64,000 nt of DNA from Haloterrigena gelatinilytica (GCF_013342145.1 NZ_JABUQZ010000001.1:2046001-2110000); one strand, 5' to 3'; shown: positions 33,777 to 41,825, counted from the first letter of the stretch. The notes: generated by a model from the sequence alone, not told the origin. Numbers and translations are program-made.

Positions 33777-34043
33777 TCACGCCCCACGGGCGCGGAGCCG
33801 CTGGGTCACGCGCCGCCAGCCGACCGCAATGAGCAGCCCGCCGACGAGCGCCCCCGTGGCGATCAGCCACGCGCCCGGTCCGGTCAGCCACCAGTGGCGG
33901 GTCCGCGCGCCGCAGTGGGGACAGCTGATAGCTCCCCGGCGGAGGGTGCCGTTACAGGTCGCACACTTGGCCCATCGCGGCCCCGGTTCGACTGGGGCCT
34001 GCCTGCGAGAGCGAGGACTCGGCACACTTCCCTCGTCGAGCAT
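33777..34043 (-). CDS. Zinc-ribbon membrane protein
   Basis: An 88-residue protein with a zinc ribbon (CATCNGTLRRGAISCPHCGARTRH, in two CxxC knuckles at about residues 27-30 and 41-44) followed by one membrane helix (GAWLIATGALVGGLLIAVGW) and a basic C-terminus. Such proteins tether a zinc ribbon to the membrane in many archaea. No partner is adjacent. The start at 34043 lies near an AT-rich sequence (CAACTAGCCATATGATTCTAT), which may carry its promoter. Confidence 0.6.
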   Translation of the reverse strand: MLDEGSVPSPRSRRQAPVEPGPRWAKCATCNGTLRRGAISCPHCGARTRHWWLTGPGAWLIATGALVGGLLIAVGWRRVTQRLRARGA

Positions 34044-34140
34044 AGCGATACTTCAGCAACTAGCCATATGATTCTATTCGGTACTCGCGGTGACTTTCGA
34101 CCGTCTGCACCTGTCACGGTCGGTCGCGACGAGACGGGCA

Positions 34141-34647
34141 TCACTCGAGCGGTGTCCGGTCCGTGTCGCGCCGGCGGTCGACGAGCCAGACGCAAAGCGC
34201 ACCCGCCCCGGCGACGACCGCCGGCCAGCGGTCGCTGCTCAGGTAGAGATCACCCGCCGGCGGGCGATACTCGAGCAGCGGCCAGAAGACGGCGTAGGCC
34301 TCGCCCGACACCGTCACCAGCAGGAGGTCGAGCGCGTGGTGGGAGCCGGCGCCGACCGCGAGCAGGGCGACCGCGAGAGGGCGCTGGGCCGGCGTAACGA
34401 AGAGCGAGCCGAGTCCGACCACGAGCGCGGAGCCGACGAGGGTGTGTATCGGACTCCAGGCGAACGGGACGCCGAGGACATGAGCGACGAGCCCGTCCGG
34501 CACCAGTAGCTGGATCTTCATGAGGTCCGGCACGAGCGCGCCAGCCGTGACGAGCGTGACGTGGGCCGGGCGCAGCCGCGCATAGCGAAACGAGAGCAGC
34601 GTCCCGAGGACGTAGCCGACGAGCACGTGGGTCAAGACGTCAGGCAC
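34141..34647 (-). CDS. YdjM-like membrane metal-dependent hydrolase (third of three)
   Basis: Using the GTG at 34647 (8-base overlap with the upstream gene), the product is 168 residues. It has the family landmarks: VPDVLTHVLVGYVLGTLLSF, VTAGALVPDLMKI near 40, WSPIHTLVGSALVV near 66 and GAGSHHALDLLL near 100. The first member (28058-28597) has a closely similar order and spacing (THVLVAYALATLLS, LPDLN, MHSIGG, LSHFALDLLL), so these two are probable paralogues. The frame is open upstream to 34737, but the overlap with the previous gene makes the GTG most likely. Confidence 0.72.
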   Translation of the reverse strand: MPDVLTHVLVGYVLGTLLSFRYARLRPAHVTLVTAGALVPDLMKIQLLVPDGLVAHVLGVPFAWSPIHTLVGSALVVGLGSLFVTPAQRPLAVALLAVGAGSHHALDLLLVTVSGEAYAVFWPLLEYRPPAGDLYLSSDRWPAVVAGAGALCVWLVDRRRDTDRTPLE

Positions 34648-35308
34648 GCGGCTCACCTCCGGTCGCGGCGGTGCGATCGCCCTGGTCGCTGTGGGCGTCG
34701 GTCCGTGGGCCGTCGGTCTGCGACTGGTCGGCTCCACGGTCGTTCGCTCGAGCGGCGGGCCGCGTCCCGGTCCCGCTCGGGCCGTTCTCCCGATCGGACC
34801 GGCCGCTACGCGATCGGTCGCGGGGCGCGAACGCGAGTGCGGTCCGATCGACGCGCCAGTGGCGGACGAACCGCCCGACGACCCAGAGCCCGCCCAGCGC
34901 CGAGGCGAGGAGCATGTAGCGCGTCTCGGTCGGCTCGCGCGTCACCGCGCGCTCGACGATCAGGGTCGAGTCGTCCTCGAGGGTGCCGAACGCGGTCACC
35001 CGGTCGCCCCGCTCGAGCGGGCCGTCAGCGGTTCTGAGTCGAGCGTCGGTGTCTACGAGCGTGAACCGCCCGTAGCCGCTGGCCCGCGTCGCGATCACGA
35101 CGGGGTCGGTGTCGACAACGTAGCCGCCGAGAGCGACTTCGTCGCCGACGTATGCAGCCGGCTCCGGCGTCACGTCGGTTTCGTCCGGATACCGGCTCTC
35201 CGTCAGGTCGCCGACTGTCGCGCCCGCCCAGATCGAACAGCCGATCAGGAGGCCGACGAGCACGATACCGGCGAGTATGCGACCAGACTGCCCGTACGGC
35301 TCCGACAT
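34640..35308 (-). CDS. Two-helix membrane protein with OB-like outer domain, coupled to YdjM-like hydrolase
   Basis: A 222-residue protein. The N-terminal helix ILAGIVLVGLLIGCSIWAGATV anchors it. Residues 45-125 are strand-rich (VGDEVALGGYVVDTDPVVIA, RGDRVTAFGTLEDDSTLIVE) and look like an OB-type barrel. A second helix (YMLLASALGGLWVVGRFV) follows, then a long Arg/Ser/Gly-rich disordered tail. The stop overlaps the YdjM-like start by 8 bases. The overall arrangement (two helices plus hydrolase) repeats that at 27549-28597. Function unknown. Confidence 0.6.
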   Translation of the reverse strand: MSEPYGQSGRILAGIVLVGLLIGCSIWAGATVGDLTESRYPDETDVTPEPAAYVGDEVALGGYVVDTDPVVIATRASGYGRFTLVDTDARLRTADGPLERGDRVTAFGTLEDDSTLIVERAVTREPTETRYMLLASALGGLWVVGRFVRHWRVDRTALAFAPRDRSRSGRSDRENGPSGTGTRPAARANDRGADQSQTDGPRTDAHSDQGDRTAATGGEPRA

Positions 35309-35502
35309 ACTACTCCTCGCGTAGATTAGTTAACCACGACAAATGTCTTCTGTTCTCGTCGGCCACTCGAGTGAACGCAAGGGACCGGTGCGGAGCGAGA
35401 TCGGCGCGGCCAGTGCGATTTCGTCACCCACTGACACCGCGGGCGAGTCGGCAGTAGCGGGCGGAACGATCGGGCCGCGTTCGCTTCTCTCGTAACTGAC
35501 TA

Positions 35503-35510
35503 TTTTATAC
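35503..35510 (+). promoter_or_regulatory. TATA box of the VOC gene
   Basis: TTTTATAC at 35503-35510 lies about 20-27 bases before the ATG at 35530, the expected spacing for a haloarchaeal TATA box with a leaderless or near-leaderless message. The surrounding sequence is otherwise GC-rich. The upstream BRE is not obvious. Confidence 0.5.
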
Positions 35511-35529
35511 GCGGAGACCATATCTCCAG

Positions 35530-35964
35530 ATGATGAATGTGAGTGACACACATCATATTGGCGTCGTCGTCACGGAGCTGGATCAGGCCCTCGAGTTCTA
35601 TCGCGAGACGCTCGGTCTCGAGGTCGCGGACGAGTTCACGCTCGCCGGCGAGGGGATCGCGACGGCGATCGACGTCGACGACGCGACCGGTCGCTTCGCC
35701 CACTTGACGGCCGGGACCGACGGGACGCGCATCGAACTCATCGAATACGAGCCGGCCGGCGACGACGCCCACCCGACGGCGATCAACCAGCACGGGGCCG
35801 TCCACATCGGGTTCGCAGTGCCGGATCTCCAGGCGTTCTACGAGGCGCTGCCCGCGGACGCCGACCCCATCAGCCGGCCCCAACGGATCGAGCTCGGTCT
35901 CGAGATCCTGTTCTTCCGCGATCCCGACGGGAACGTCATCGAAGTCGTCGAAACCGAGGGGTGA
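35530..35964 (+). CDS. VOC/glyoxalase-fold protein, methylmalonyl-CoA epimerase-like
   Basis: A 144-residue metal-binding dimer-type fold. The order is HHIGVVVTELDQALEFYRETLG, then DVDDATGRFAHLTAGTDGTRIELIEY, VHIGFAVPDLQAFYEALPA and ILFFRDPDGNVIEVVE. The paired betaalphabeta units and the metal ligands His, Glu and a second His are visible. The closest family by pattern is the methylmalonyl-CoA epimerase/glyoxalase group; which reaction it performs is not fixed by sequence. An intact TATA box sits just upstream. The gene stands alone. Confidence 0.75.
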   Translation: MMNVSDTHHIGVVVTELDQALEFYRETLGLEVADEFTLAGEGIATAIDVDDATGRFAHLTAGTDGTRIELIEYEPAGDDAHPTAINQHGAVHIGFAVPDLQAFYEALPADADPISRPQRIELGLEILFFRDPDGNVIEVVETEG

Positions 35965-36105
35965 CTCGGGCGCGGTCGACGCTCTAGTGCCGTCTCAGTC
36001 GGGAGGAGCGCTACCGCCGGCCGCCCCTCGGTGGGATCGTGATCGGCGACCCTCCCTTACGCTCGCTGTCGTCGAGAGACCGGGTATGGGCCGTGAGTTG
36101 GGAAG

Positions 36106-36315
36106 TCAGTGCCCACAGCCGAGTTCTCCCCCGTTCGAGGACGCGAGCCGCTTATACAGGTCGTAGGTCTGCTCGAGTTCGGCGATCGAGTCGTTCAGGG
36201 TGAGGGGCTCGAGGAGTTGCTCGTCTACCTGCCGAATCGTCGCGAGGAGTGCCCGAAGTTGTGCAGGGGTGATCTCAGTCGTACAGTGTTCGTCATTCAC
36301 TATCACGCCACTCAT
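36106..36315 (-). CDS. Small conserved-looking protein, 69 residues
   Basis: The product begins MSGVIVNDEHCTTEITPAQL and ends LASSNGGELGCGH. The middle is an amphipathic helix (RALLATIRQVDEQLLEPLTL, NDSIAELEQTYDLYKRL). No domain is recognised. The helical character, with regular leucines, and a promoter-like AT-rich stretch (CTCATTGGCGATGTTAATAAATC) immediately upstream support it being real. Confidence 0.5.
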   Translation of the reverse strand: MSGVIVNDEHCTTEITPAQLRALLATIRQVDEQLLEPLTLNDSIAELEQTYDLYKRLASSNGGELGCGH

Positions 36316-36946
36316 TGGCGATGTTAATAAATCTTGGTCGTTACCGGTGTCTCGCGCGAGTCGTCGCGGGCGGTAGTACAGGGGCGAGCCACCGTAGCGG
36401 CGGGACAGGTGTGGCAGTCACGGGAACGCGGTGGTGCCGGTCGCCGGTCTCGGCCCGACCTCGGGAACCGCGCTCCGGACCGGGGCACGTCGCGCCGGCC
36501 GCGGTGCCCTCCACAGGCCGTTGCGGGCGGTCACCGGTCGCTCCTGCCCTCCACCGGCTGCGTTCGGCGCCACTCCCTGCCGCCCGCCGTGCGTGTCACC
36601 GCGTGGTGGCGCCGCTCGAGTCGCCGGTCTCGACGCTCGGGGGCCCTCGCTCACGCGGGACCGACACCGCTCGTCGGCCGCGATTGCGGCGGGCCGCCAC
36701 GTCGGGCGCTCCGGGCCGGCTGGCTCGAGCGTCCGGCGCCGGTTTGGCACCTGGAACGCGTGCCACTGCCGATCTCACGGTCGGTGGATCGAGGCCGCCT
36801 GCGCCAGTCACGTCGGCGAGCTGGCGACGCGCAGCGCGGCCGTCTGCGGCGGGGCCACCAGCCCGCGAAGAACTATGCGCCTCGTGCACGTACTCCACGG
36901 GTGCCAGCGGGGGTCCACCCCGCGGCCGGCATTCGAGGTGTTCACC
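36316..36946. other. Very GC-rich gene-free stretch, 631 bases
   Basis: The sequence is extremely GC-rich with repeated GCCGG, CGGCC and GGCGCC, and all frames contain open but arginine/proline/glycine-rich nonsense, so I see no gene. The frame of the thiamine-binding gene at 36947 stays open upstream to 36431 but lacks protein character. There are no obvious hairpins with T-runs and no known motif. Confidence 0.45.
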
Positions 36947-37258
36947 ATGACAGTCATCGCCAGATTCGAAGTCATCCCCGTCCGCGACGGGAGTCTCTCC
37001 GACGAGATCGCCCGAGCCATCGACGCGCTCGACGAGTTCGACATCGCGTACGAACTGACCGCGACCGATACGGTGATCGAGGCCGAGTCGGCCGACGAGG
37101 TGTTCGAGGCCGTCCACGCGGCGCACAACGCCGTCGACAGCGACCGAATCATCACCTCGCTCGAGATCGACGACTACCAGAGCCGCGAGCAGGACGCCGC
37201 GGATCGCGTCGAGTCCGTCGCGAGCGTGCTCGGCCGCGAGCCGGAACGCGACCGCTAA
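36947..37258 (+). CDS. MTH1187/YkoF-type thiamine-binding-like protein
   Basis: A 103-residue protein. The ferredoxin-like fold is seen in MTVIARFEVIPVRDGSLSDE, IARAIDALDEFDIAYELTAT, DTVIEAESADEVFEAVHAAHNAV and RIITSLEIDDYQSRE. This order is typical of the MTH1187 family, which binds a small thiamine-like ligand, often near thiamine transport or synthesis genes, none of which is adjacent here. The start at ATG 36947 is the first with protein character. Flanked on both sides by gene-free GC-rich DNA. Confidence 0.78.
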   Translation: MTVIARFEVIPVRDGSLSDEIARAIDALDEFDIAYELTATDTVIEAESADEVFEAVHAAHNAVDSDRIITSLEIDDYQSREQDAADRVESVASVLGREPERDR

Positions 37259-37771
37259 CGATTGCCGGGCCGCGGCCGGCCCCAGCCCGCGCCCAGCACG
37301 CGGGATCGCGGCCGCCCGGCACTGCTGCCCGGCCGGCCTGCGCAGCGCGCGTTTCACCGCGGTGGACGACGTGTGAGCACCAGTGCCAGGGCACGCAGGC
37401 GGCGGCTGCACCGGGCTCGGTCGCCGGCCGTGGTCCCCCTCTCAGCGCTGGCTTCGATGAGTGAGCGCTGTGGCCACGCGGTCACGGAGGGCGACACCTG
37501 CGTCCCGGCCGCCGGCAGCGGGACCGCCGTCGCCGCTCGGTGCCGGATCGCGCGGTCGGCTGGCTCCCGCCAATGGGTTCAGTGTGCGTGCCCGCCCTCG
37601 AGGCGGCCGTGCGAGCGCGGGCGCCGGTCGCGTGGCCACGGGCGGGAGCGCCCCGATGGGGGGTAGGATGTCTTCGGGCGCCGTCCGGTCTGGCCGTGCG
37701 TGAGCCGCGCTGAGTGACGACTGGCTGCGATTGAGGCAACATTTACCCGTGTCCGACGACTGGGAGTTTCT
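37259..37771. other. Very GC-rich gene-free stretch, 513 bases
   Basis: No convincing coding frame. The start is a GC dyad-rich run (GCCGGGCCGCGGCCGGCCCC, 37264-37283), possibly the terminator of the thiamine-binding gene, but without a T-run. The rest resembles the stretch before the gene. The last 30 bases (CAACATTTACCCGTGTCCGAC) are less GC-rich and may contain the promoter of the next gene. Confidence 0.45.
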
Positions 37772-38164
37772 ATGGAACGCGATGATCAACAGCCTGATCC
37801 CACCGATAGCTCCCCGGCAGCGCTGCCCGCGGGTGGGGCGGCGGCCGATCTCCCGATCGCACTCAGTGATCTGTTCCAGCTCCTCGCGACTGACCGGATG
37901 CGGCAGCTGTTGTACTTCCTGACGGCCCGCGGGGGGACGGTGTTCGTCGAGGACCTCGAGGACGCTTTCGACGCCGACGCCGTGGTCGGGTTCCACCACA
38001 TCCAGTTCCCGCGGTTGGTCGATCTCCACATTATCGACTACGACCGCGAGGCGGGGGCGATCACCCTGACGCCGATCGGTGACGACCTCCGGCCGGCCCT
38101 CGAGCACGTCCGGGCGATGGACGATCCCGCGATCGCTGCGGTCCCGGACCGGACCGAGCAGTAG
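37772..38164 (+). CDS. Haloarchaeal winged-helix-like regulator (DUF7344-type)
   Basis: A 130-residue protein with a Pro/Ala-rich leader and then a compact DNA-binding-like domain: LSDLFQLLATDRMRQLLYFL, TARGGTVFVEDLEDAF and VVGFHHIQFPRLVDLHIIDY, ending with ITLTPIGDDLRPALEHVRAM. It shows the same plan as the protein at 18838-19200, annotated by style as DUF7344. The partner DICT gene is not present here. Target unknown. Confidence 0.7.
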   Translation: MERDDQQPDPTDSSPAALPAGGAAADLPIALSDLFQLLATDRMRQLLYFLTARGGTVFVEDLEDAFDADAVVGFHHIQFPRLVDLHIIDYDREAGAITLTPIGDDLRPALEHVRAMDDPAIAAVPDRTEQ

Positions 38165-38275
38165 GCGGCTCGCGGCGCCGACGGACGGGTCGCGTTCCTG
38201 GCATTCGAATACCGTTCATCCACTACCCGCTCGCTGCCCACCTCGCCCCTGGAAGCAGGCGGTGGGTCACGTGCG

Positions 38276-38506
38276 TTACGCCGCGTGCTCGAGCGAGCGG
38301 GCCGCGTCCGATTGAATCCATGCATCCGGATTTCGCTGGTCGTAGACGAACGTCTCGTCCGCGGCGAGACTGAGCGCCGCATACCGGTCGGGGACTGCCG
38401 GTACCGGTTCGCGTTGCGGCTGCTTCCGTGCTCGCTGCGTTCTCGATGGTTCGTCAGTAGTCTGTTCCGTTTCCGTCTGCTTCGAAGGCGTCTCGTCCGG
38501 TCCCAT
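38276..38506 (-). CDS. Small haloarchaeal protein, DUF7331-like
   Basis: A 76-residue protein. The first 35 residues are a disordered, Thr/Gln/Arg-rich segment; the second half reads VPAVPDRYAALSLAADETFV and YDQRNPDAWIQSDAARSLEH. The core DRYAALSLAADE...YDxxNPDAWIQSD matches a family of short haloarchaeal proteins of unknown role that I believe is called DUF7331. AT-rich sequence upstream (38510-38600, including TTATCTGAATATAGTTGTATTAG) could hold its promoter. Confidence 0.6.
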   Translation of the reverse strand: MGPDETPSKQTETEQTTDEPSRTQRARKQPQREPVPAVPDRYAALSLAADETFVYDQRNPDAWIQSDAARSLEHAA

Positions 38507-38997
38507 CTGTCTTTGCGGTGTGTTACCGTGTATGTCTCTGTCTACCGTGCAGTGTTAAGTCTTCCCATTATCTGAATATAGTTGTATTAGGTCATACTAG
38601 CGGACTACGCTGCCGGAGACACCGCGGGAGACGTGGACGTCACGAGGCACCTGACTGGAATGGCCGGCCAGTCGGCATATCCGGCCGTCCTCCCCGAGTC
38701 ACGTCCAGTACCCGGCCGGTCCACGCCGCCGCGAACGCAGTTTCGGGAGTCGTCGTCCCGGTTCGAGGGCCCGCGATACGGGATCAGCCGTCCGTCAGAG
38801 AGTCACGCTGCGATCGGCGGAGTGGTTGCGGACGAACAGGCCCCTGTCTTTCCTGGTGCCACCGGGCACCCGGTCGACTGCGTATCTGCGAGTCTGGTGG
38901 CGACCCCGGGGGAGACGCAACTCGCTGCCGAGCGAGCGGAGCGGGCCCACTCACTGAGCGACGCGAGTGAGCGCCGTTCTGCCCCGATGCTTTCGCT
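38507..38997. other. Gene-free stretch, about 490 bases
   Basis: No frame has protein character. The first 100 bases are AT-rich and probably carry the promoter for the minus-strand gene at 38276. Near 38930-38972 is a short dyad family (CTCACT-GAGCGACGCG-AGTGAG) of the type seen in many haloarchaeal gaps. Nothing else recognised. Confidence 0.45.
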
Positions 38998-39353
38998 CGC
39001 CTCCCTCAGCAGGAGGGGATTCTCGGCGGTAAAATAACACGGGCGATAGCCACGATTTGGATCCGAACGGGAGCGCGTTTCTACGGCCCTTCGGCCTGGG
39101 TATCTGCAGTTCACGAACCTCGCTTACGCGAGATCCGTTACTGAGCCTTCTCACTCGACCACCGTAGTGGCCGAGTTACGGGCCGCGTTCGTCTCCTCGA
39201 GGGTGTCGACCTCGTTTCCCTGTTACGGGATCTTCGGTTGTACCCCTAACTCGATCCTTCCTGTCCCGTACGGACATTCGAATCGAGTCGTCCGGTGACT
39301 CCTCGTGGCTTCGCCCACAGTATGTGGTATGGTACCACGCGACATAAGTATTG
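38998..39353 (-). mobile_element. Possible IS200/IS605-type remnant or MITE
   Basis: About 355 bases without a gene are bounded by two hairpins: GTGGTA-TGG-TACCAC (39324-39338) and CCCTC-AGCAG-GAGGG (39003-39017), in the arrangement of left and right subterminal hairpins of IS200/IS605-type elements. On the minus strand the right one reads GAATCCCCTCC-TGCTGA-GGGAGG, like many haloarchaeal tnpB ends. The interior has no TnpA or TnpB frame, so it would be a non-autonomous remnant. Evidence is structural only and moderate. Confidence 0.4.
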
Positions 39354-39876
39354 CGCCCCGGGAAGCGCGTGCGAGTGTCGTCCGGTGAACCCCGTACTCG
39401 AGGAACGGCAGCAGCGGTGCCGAATTCAGGGTGGAACTGCAGCACGGACCGACGCCCGCTCGGAGAGCAGCGATCGAGGGAGCCTCAGATCTCCTTTCGA
39501 CCCGACCGTCATCGATGAGCCCGTGAGTGCGTCCTTCGGTCGTTCGGGAGAGTGACGACCGCGAGAGCACGCCCGATGCGATAGACCGGAAGGAGAACGA
39601 CTTCGGCGGCCAGCGCACCCGCGGCCACGGACGGGCAGCCCTCGCGCAGTCCCGATCACCGGCGTCGGTGGCGGTCGTCCGTGGACAGCAGTCGTCCACG
39701 GTCGCCGACGCGCGACCGTCGCTCGCGAGACTGCCGAGGACTGCTCGAGGCGGTGGACCCGCGACTACCGAACCCAGCGAACAACCGCTCGCGTCGGGTG
39801 GATCGGTGTCGTCCGTGAGAGACGTGCGCTCTCTCGAGGCGATCGTTCGGGGGCCGTCCACGGTCGTCCGCGGACG
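39354..39876. other. Gene-free stretch with GTCCACGG dyads, 523 bases
   Basis: No convincing gene. Between 39679 and 39701 is the dyad CCGTGGAC-7-GTCCACGG, and GTCCACGG recurs near 39856 beside the palindrome GTCCGCGGAC. These may be protein binding sites. Otherwise ordinary GC-rich DNA. Confidence 0.4.
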
Positions 39877-40815
39877 TCAGCTGTCTCCGGGGGCGGTCGG
39901 GTCGCTCGAGTTTCGCGTTGCGGTGGCACTCGAGGTGCTCCGCTCGACGTTCCTCGAGGATGCCGTTTCGCCGGGGATCTCGGCGTCGGCCGGGAGGATC
40001 AGCCGGCGTTCGGTGTACTCGAGCCCGTTCTTGCGCTGGGTGCGTTTGCGGACGGCGAGACGATTCTTGGAGAGTTCGAGGGCCGCGTCGATCGTGCGGG
40101 AGACGAGTTTCTTCGCGTAGGTCTCGCTGATGCCCTCTTCCCGTCTGCGGATCCAGTGTTTCAGGTCGGAGGCGGCGACGTACTCCCGGACGGACTTGCA
40201 GCCGGTCGTCCAGGGATCGTCTCCCACTGTGGGATCGGCTCTGGCTTCCCAGAGTTTGGCGGCCAGTCGGGTGGGGAGGGCGTCGGCCGTCGCGCGGCGC
40301 ATGTCCGCGTCCATCCGGGCCAGTTGCTGGATCGGGAGGAGGTCCCCGTGGGCGAGGGCCACGTCGTCTCGGTTCAGCGGGTCCTCGTGGTCGGGCAGGC
40401 GGTAGTACGGTTCGTCGTCGGTCTTGGTGATCCGCTCGAGTCTGTTATCGGGGACGTCGATCTCGTGTTCGTCGACGTTGTCCGTGTGGAGGTGGGCGCC
40501 CTTCTCGAGTTCTCTCGTCTGGAGCTCCTCGATGCGGGCCTTGTTCGCGCCCGTGCGTTTGCGGGTGGCTTCGGTGATCGCCTCGAGGCGGTCGGTCTCA
40601 GTTTGTCGGGACTCGAGTTGGTCGGACTGGGTGTCGAGTCGCGTCTCGTGCGCGTCGAGCTCGTCGTCGTGGTCGTCCACGTCGGCCTCGAGATCGTCGA
40701 CTTGGCGCTCGAGGTCGGCGACGCGCTCCTCGAGTCGCTCGTTTCGCGCTCGGAGTTCGCGGAGTTCCTCGACGAGCGTCTCGAGGGTCGCGTTCTCGAG
40801 GGGCCGGTCAGTCAT
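39877..40815 (-). CDS. Coiled-coil haloarchaeal protein of unknown function
   Basis: A 312-residue protein. The first 110 residues form a long heptad-rich coiled coil (LVEELRELRARNERLEERVA, DLERQVDDLEADVDDHDDEL). The middle (DNRLERITKTDDEPYYRLPD, HEDPLNRDDVALAHGDLLPI, then QQLARMDADMRRATADALPT) looks like a structured domain, followed by a helical part with VREYVAASDLKHWIRRREEG and a disordered tail. Such genes are common on plasmids and in proviral regions of haloarchaea. A broken piece of the same family lies at 44090-44250. The start overlaps the next gene upstream by 8 bases, so it is second in a two-gene unit. Confidence 0.7.
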   Translation of the reverse strand: MTDRPLENATLETLVEELRELRARNERLEERVADLERQVDDLEADVDDHDDELDAHETRLDTQSDQLESRQTETDRLEAITEATRKRTGANKARIEELQTRELEKGAHLHTDNVDEHEIDVPDNRLERITKTDDEPYYRLPDHEDPLNRDDVALAHGDLLPIQQLARMDADMRRATADALPTRLAAKLWEARADPTVGDDPWTTGCKSVREYVAASDLKHWIRRREEGISETYAKKLVSRTIDAALELSKNRLAVRKRTQRKNGLEYTERRLILPADAEIPGETASSRNVERSTSSATATRNSSDPTAPGDS

Positions 40816-41188
40816 CGTCCGCCCCTCCGGCGTCGTCTGGGTCAGCGGATCTAGACTGTCGGCGGGCCGCCTCGAGTGCCGCTTCGGCGGGATCGCTGAC
40901 GATCGTGACGGCTTCGGCGTCGTCGATCGGCGGGCGGACGGTCTCGGGCGGGTCGGGGAGTTCTCGGTGGACGCACTCGAGTTCCGCCCGGAGCTCGCGG
41001 CAGTGGCGTCTGGCTGTTTTGCGGGTGGGCGGGTCTAATTCGGGGTCGTCGTTTATTGTGTCTAGGAGGTTCGTGGTGTGGGTGTAGAGGATCTCGAGGA
41101 TCGGTCGGTAGTCGGTATGGTCGGTCGTGCGCGGCGATGCATCCCGTCGGTCGGAGCTTTCATTGCCCCGCGAATCGTCGTTGCACAT
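40808..41188 (-). CDS. Small acidic helical protein, first of a two-gene unit
   Basis: A 126-residue protein, starting at the ATG at 41188. The first 25 residues are disordered (MCNDDSRGNESSDRRDASPR), followed by helices YRPILEILYTHTTNLLDTIN and KTARRHCRELRAELECVHRE and an acidic tail. The frame is open further upstream, but the first 26 codons lack character. It overlaps the coiled-coil gene by 8 bases. AT-rich sequence (CTATATGCTCCTCTGACATAAG) upstream may be its promoter. Function unknown. Confidence 0.6.
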   Translation of the reverse strand: MCNDDSRGNESSDRRDASPRTTDHTDYRPILEILYTHTTNLLDTINDDPELDPPTRKTARRHCRELRAELECVHRELPDPPETVRPPIDDAEAVTIVSDPAEAALEAARRQSRSADPDDAGGADDD

Positions 41189-41421
41189 GGCTTCCGTAGG
41201 TTGGTTACGGGAGCTCGTGCGGATCCGGTGGCCCAAACACCGGTCCGCGATTCTGCGACTCTGCACTCGCGAGAGTCGCGTATAGCTTCCGTAGCTACGA
41301 CTATATGCTCCTCTGACATAAGTCTTGACTACATACGGCGTTAGGTGTATTCGTCAAACAGGGCTAATCCCCTCGCGATGGTACTAATTTTTCTGCTCCG
41401 CCGGTAGCATACCGTGCAGAG

Positions 41422-41682
41422 ATGGTTGAGCGGGTCCCGTGGATGTCTCCCGTTGATTACGAAATTCTGCTCTTTTTCGACGAGCATCCGATTCAGGTCA
41501 CTCCGAAAGTAATCGCGGCGAACATCAACTACGATCGCCAATACGTCGGGAAGCGATGTAGCACGCTCGCTGATGCAGAGCTATTGGAATCCATCGGTAC
41601 TGGTCTCTATCAGCTTACGGACACTGGCTACGCGTATCTCGAAGGCGAACTCGACGTCAGTGAACTCGAGCCAGACGAATAG
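41422..41682 (+). CDS. PhiH1 repressor-like winged-helix protein
   Basis: An 86-residue DNA-binding protein: MVERVPWMSPVDYEILLFFD, EHPIQVTPKVIAANINYDRQ, then YVGKRCSTLADAELLESIGT, GLYQLTDTGYAYLEGELDV. The plan matches the small repressor-like wHTH proteins named after halovirus phiH1, often found in proviral and plasmid regions. Divergent from the coiled-coil operon, so it may control it. A hairpin array follows its stop. Confidence 0.75.
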   Translation: MVERVPWMSPVDYEILLFFDEHPIQVTPKVIAANINYDRQYVGKRCSTLADAELLESIGTGLYQLTDTGYAYLEGELDVSELEPDE

Positions 41683-41711
41683 ACTCAGAAAGCCACGACA
41701 CGCTCGAGGTC

Positions 41712-41825
41712 GTCGGCGCTTCGCGCCGACTGCTCGAGGAATCGAAGATTCCTCGTTGGCTGCGACTCGCTGTCGTTCGAGAGAGTGTCGCTCTCTCGTG
41801 ATGATGAAAGGCGTTCGCGCCTTTC
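41712..41825. repeat. Cluster of four short perfect hairpins
   Basis: Four hairpins follow one another: GTCGGCGC-TTC-GCGCCGAC (41712-41730), CGAGGAATC-GAA-GATTCCTCG (41735-41755), CGAGAGAG-TGTCG-CTCTCTCG (41778-41798) and GAAAGGCG-TTCG-CGCCTTTC (41806-41825). Stems are eight or nine pairs with no mismatch; loops are three to five bases. Each stem has a different sequence, so these are not copies. No protein frame fits the stretch. It starts 29 bases beyond the stop of the repressor-like gene. Confidence 0.6.

Noticed and set aside
36431-36946. Upstream extension of the thiamine-binding-like gene
   Set aside because: The frame is open but the extra 172 residues lack any protein character; the ATG at 36947 gives the normal family length.
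39223-39861. A minus-strand frame of about 200 codons across the possible insertion-element remnant
   Set aside because: Amino-acid composition is Arg/Ser-rich and random, and it crosses structured DNA. No homologue pattern seen.
41712-41825. CRISPR array
   Set aside because: The hairpins differ in sequence and are adjacent without constant spacers, so they are not CRISPR repeats.
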